A stretch of 5,565 nucleotides of DNA. Source: CAZYVA01 sp964650695. GTDB lineage: Bacteria > Bacillota > Clostridia > Lachnospirales > Lachnospiraceae. The position numbers were made by a program, and so were the translations under genes. The DNA is taken from positions 1 to 5,565 of the forward strand of contig CAZYVA010000110.1 of NCBI GenBank assembly GCA_964650695.1, read 5' to 3'. The notes under the pieces are model-generated. The model was given only the letters and a program-made list of their open reading frames with translations. It ran no database searches and was not told the DNA's origin. Numbering within the stretch: the first letter of the stretch is position 1; every line of letters begins with the position of its first letter. Below are positions 5,557 through 5,565 of the stretch, piece by piece.

Positions 5557-5565
5557 AACATTCAT

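Noticed and set aside
5517..5565. Short minus-strand peptide of 16 codons (MNVFIPFTTPFARGFA)
   Set aside because: It begins exactly at the window edge, stops after 16 codons and is largely the translation of the repeat region. The ribosome binding site cannot be seen.

Overview
The window looks like a chromosomal housekeeping segment from a Clostridia-type Firmicute, most likely a Lachnospiraceae-like gut anaerobe. Four things point this way: strong AGGAGG-type ribosome binding sites, sigma-A-like promoters with TG-extended -10 boxes, an alanyl-tRNA synthetase with the Cys-rich insert I associate with clostridial enzymes, and a typical Firmicute bS21 N-terminus. Base composition is moderate. 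The family-level placement is inference from gene content and protein style, not from a search.

All supported genes lie on the minus strand, so transcription runs from high to low coordinates. In that order: a 188-bp non-coding region rich in short repeats (5378-5565); a low-molecular-weight protein tyrosine phosphatase (4877-5377); asnA, ammonia-dependent asparagine synthetase, with its own clear promoter (promoter 4823-4851, gene 3768-4775); a 105-bp gap with a weak terminator-like hairpin; alaS, alanyl-tRNA synthetase (1020-3662); a 179-bp gap with a small hairpin; an unassigned four-helix membrane protein (385-840); a 270-bp gap with two large inverted repeats and a strong promoter; and the first 38 codons of rpsU, ribosomal protein bS21, cut by the window edge (1-114).

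The functional theme is translation and its substrates: asnA supplies asparagine, alaS charges tRNA-Ala, and rpsU encodes a small-subunit protein. The phosphatase is a probable signalling or regulatory enzyme. The membrane protein has no assignable role. No T-box motif is visible before asnA or alaS, although both gene types are T-box regulated in some Firmicutes.

I found no convincing undescribed system. The least explained parts are the repeat-rich stretch upstream of the phosphatase (three helically phased 10-bp repeats, a 12-bp tandem pair and a 10-bp inverted repeat), the paired inverted repeats before rpsU, and the orphan membrane protein.
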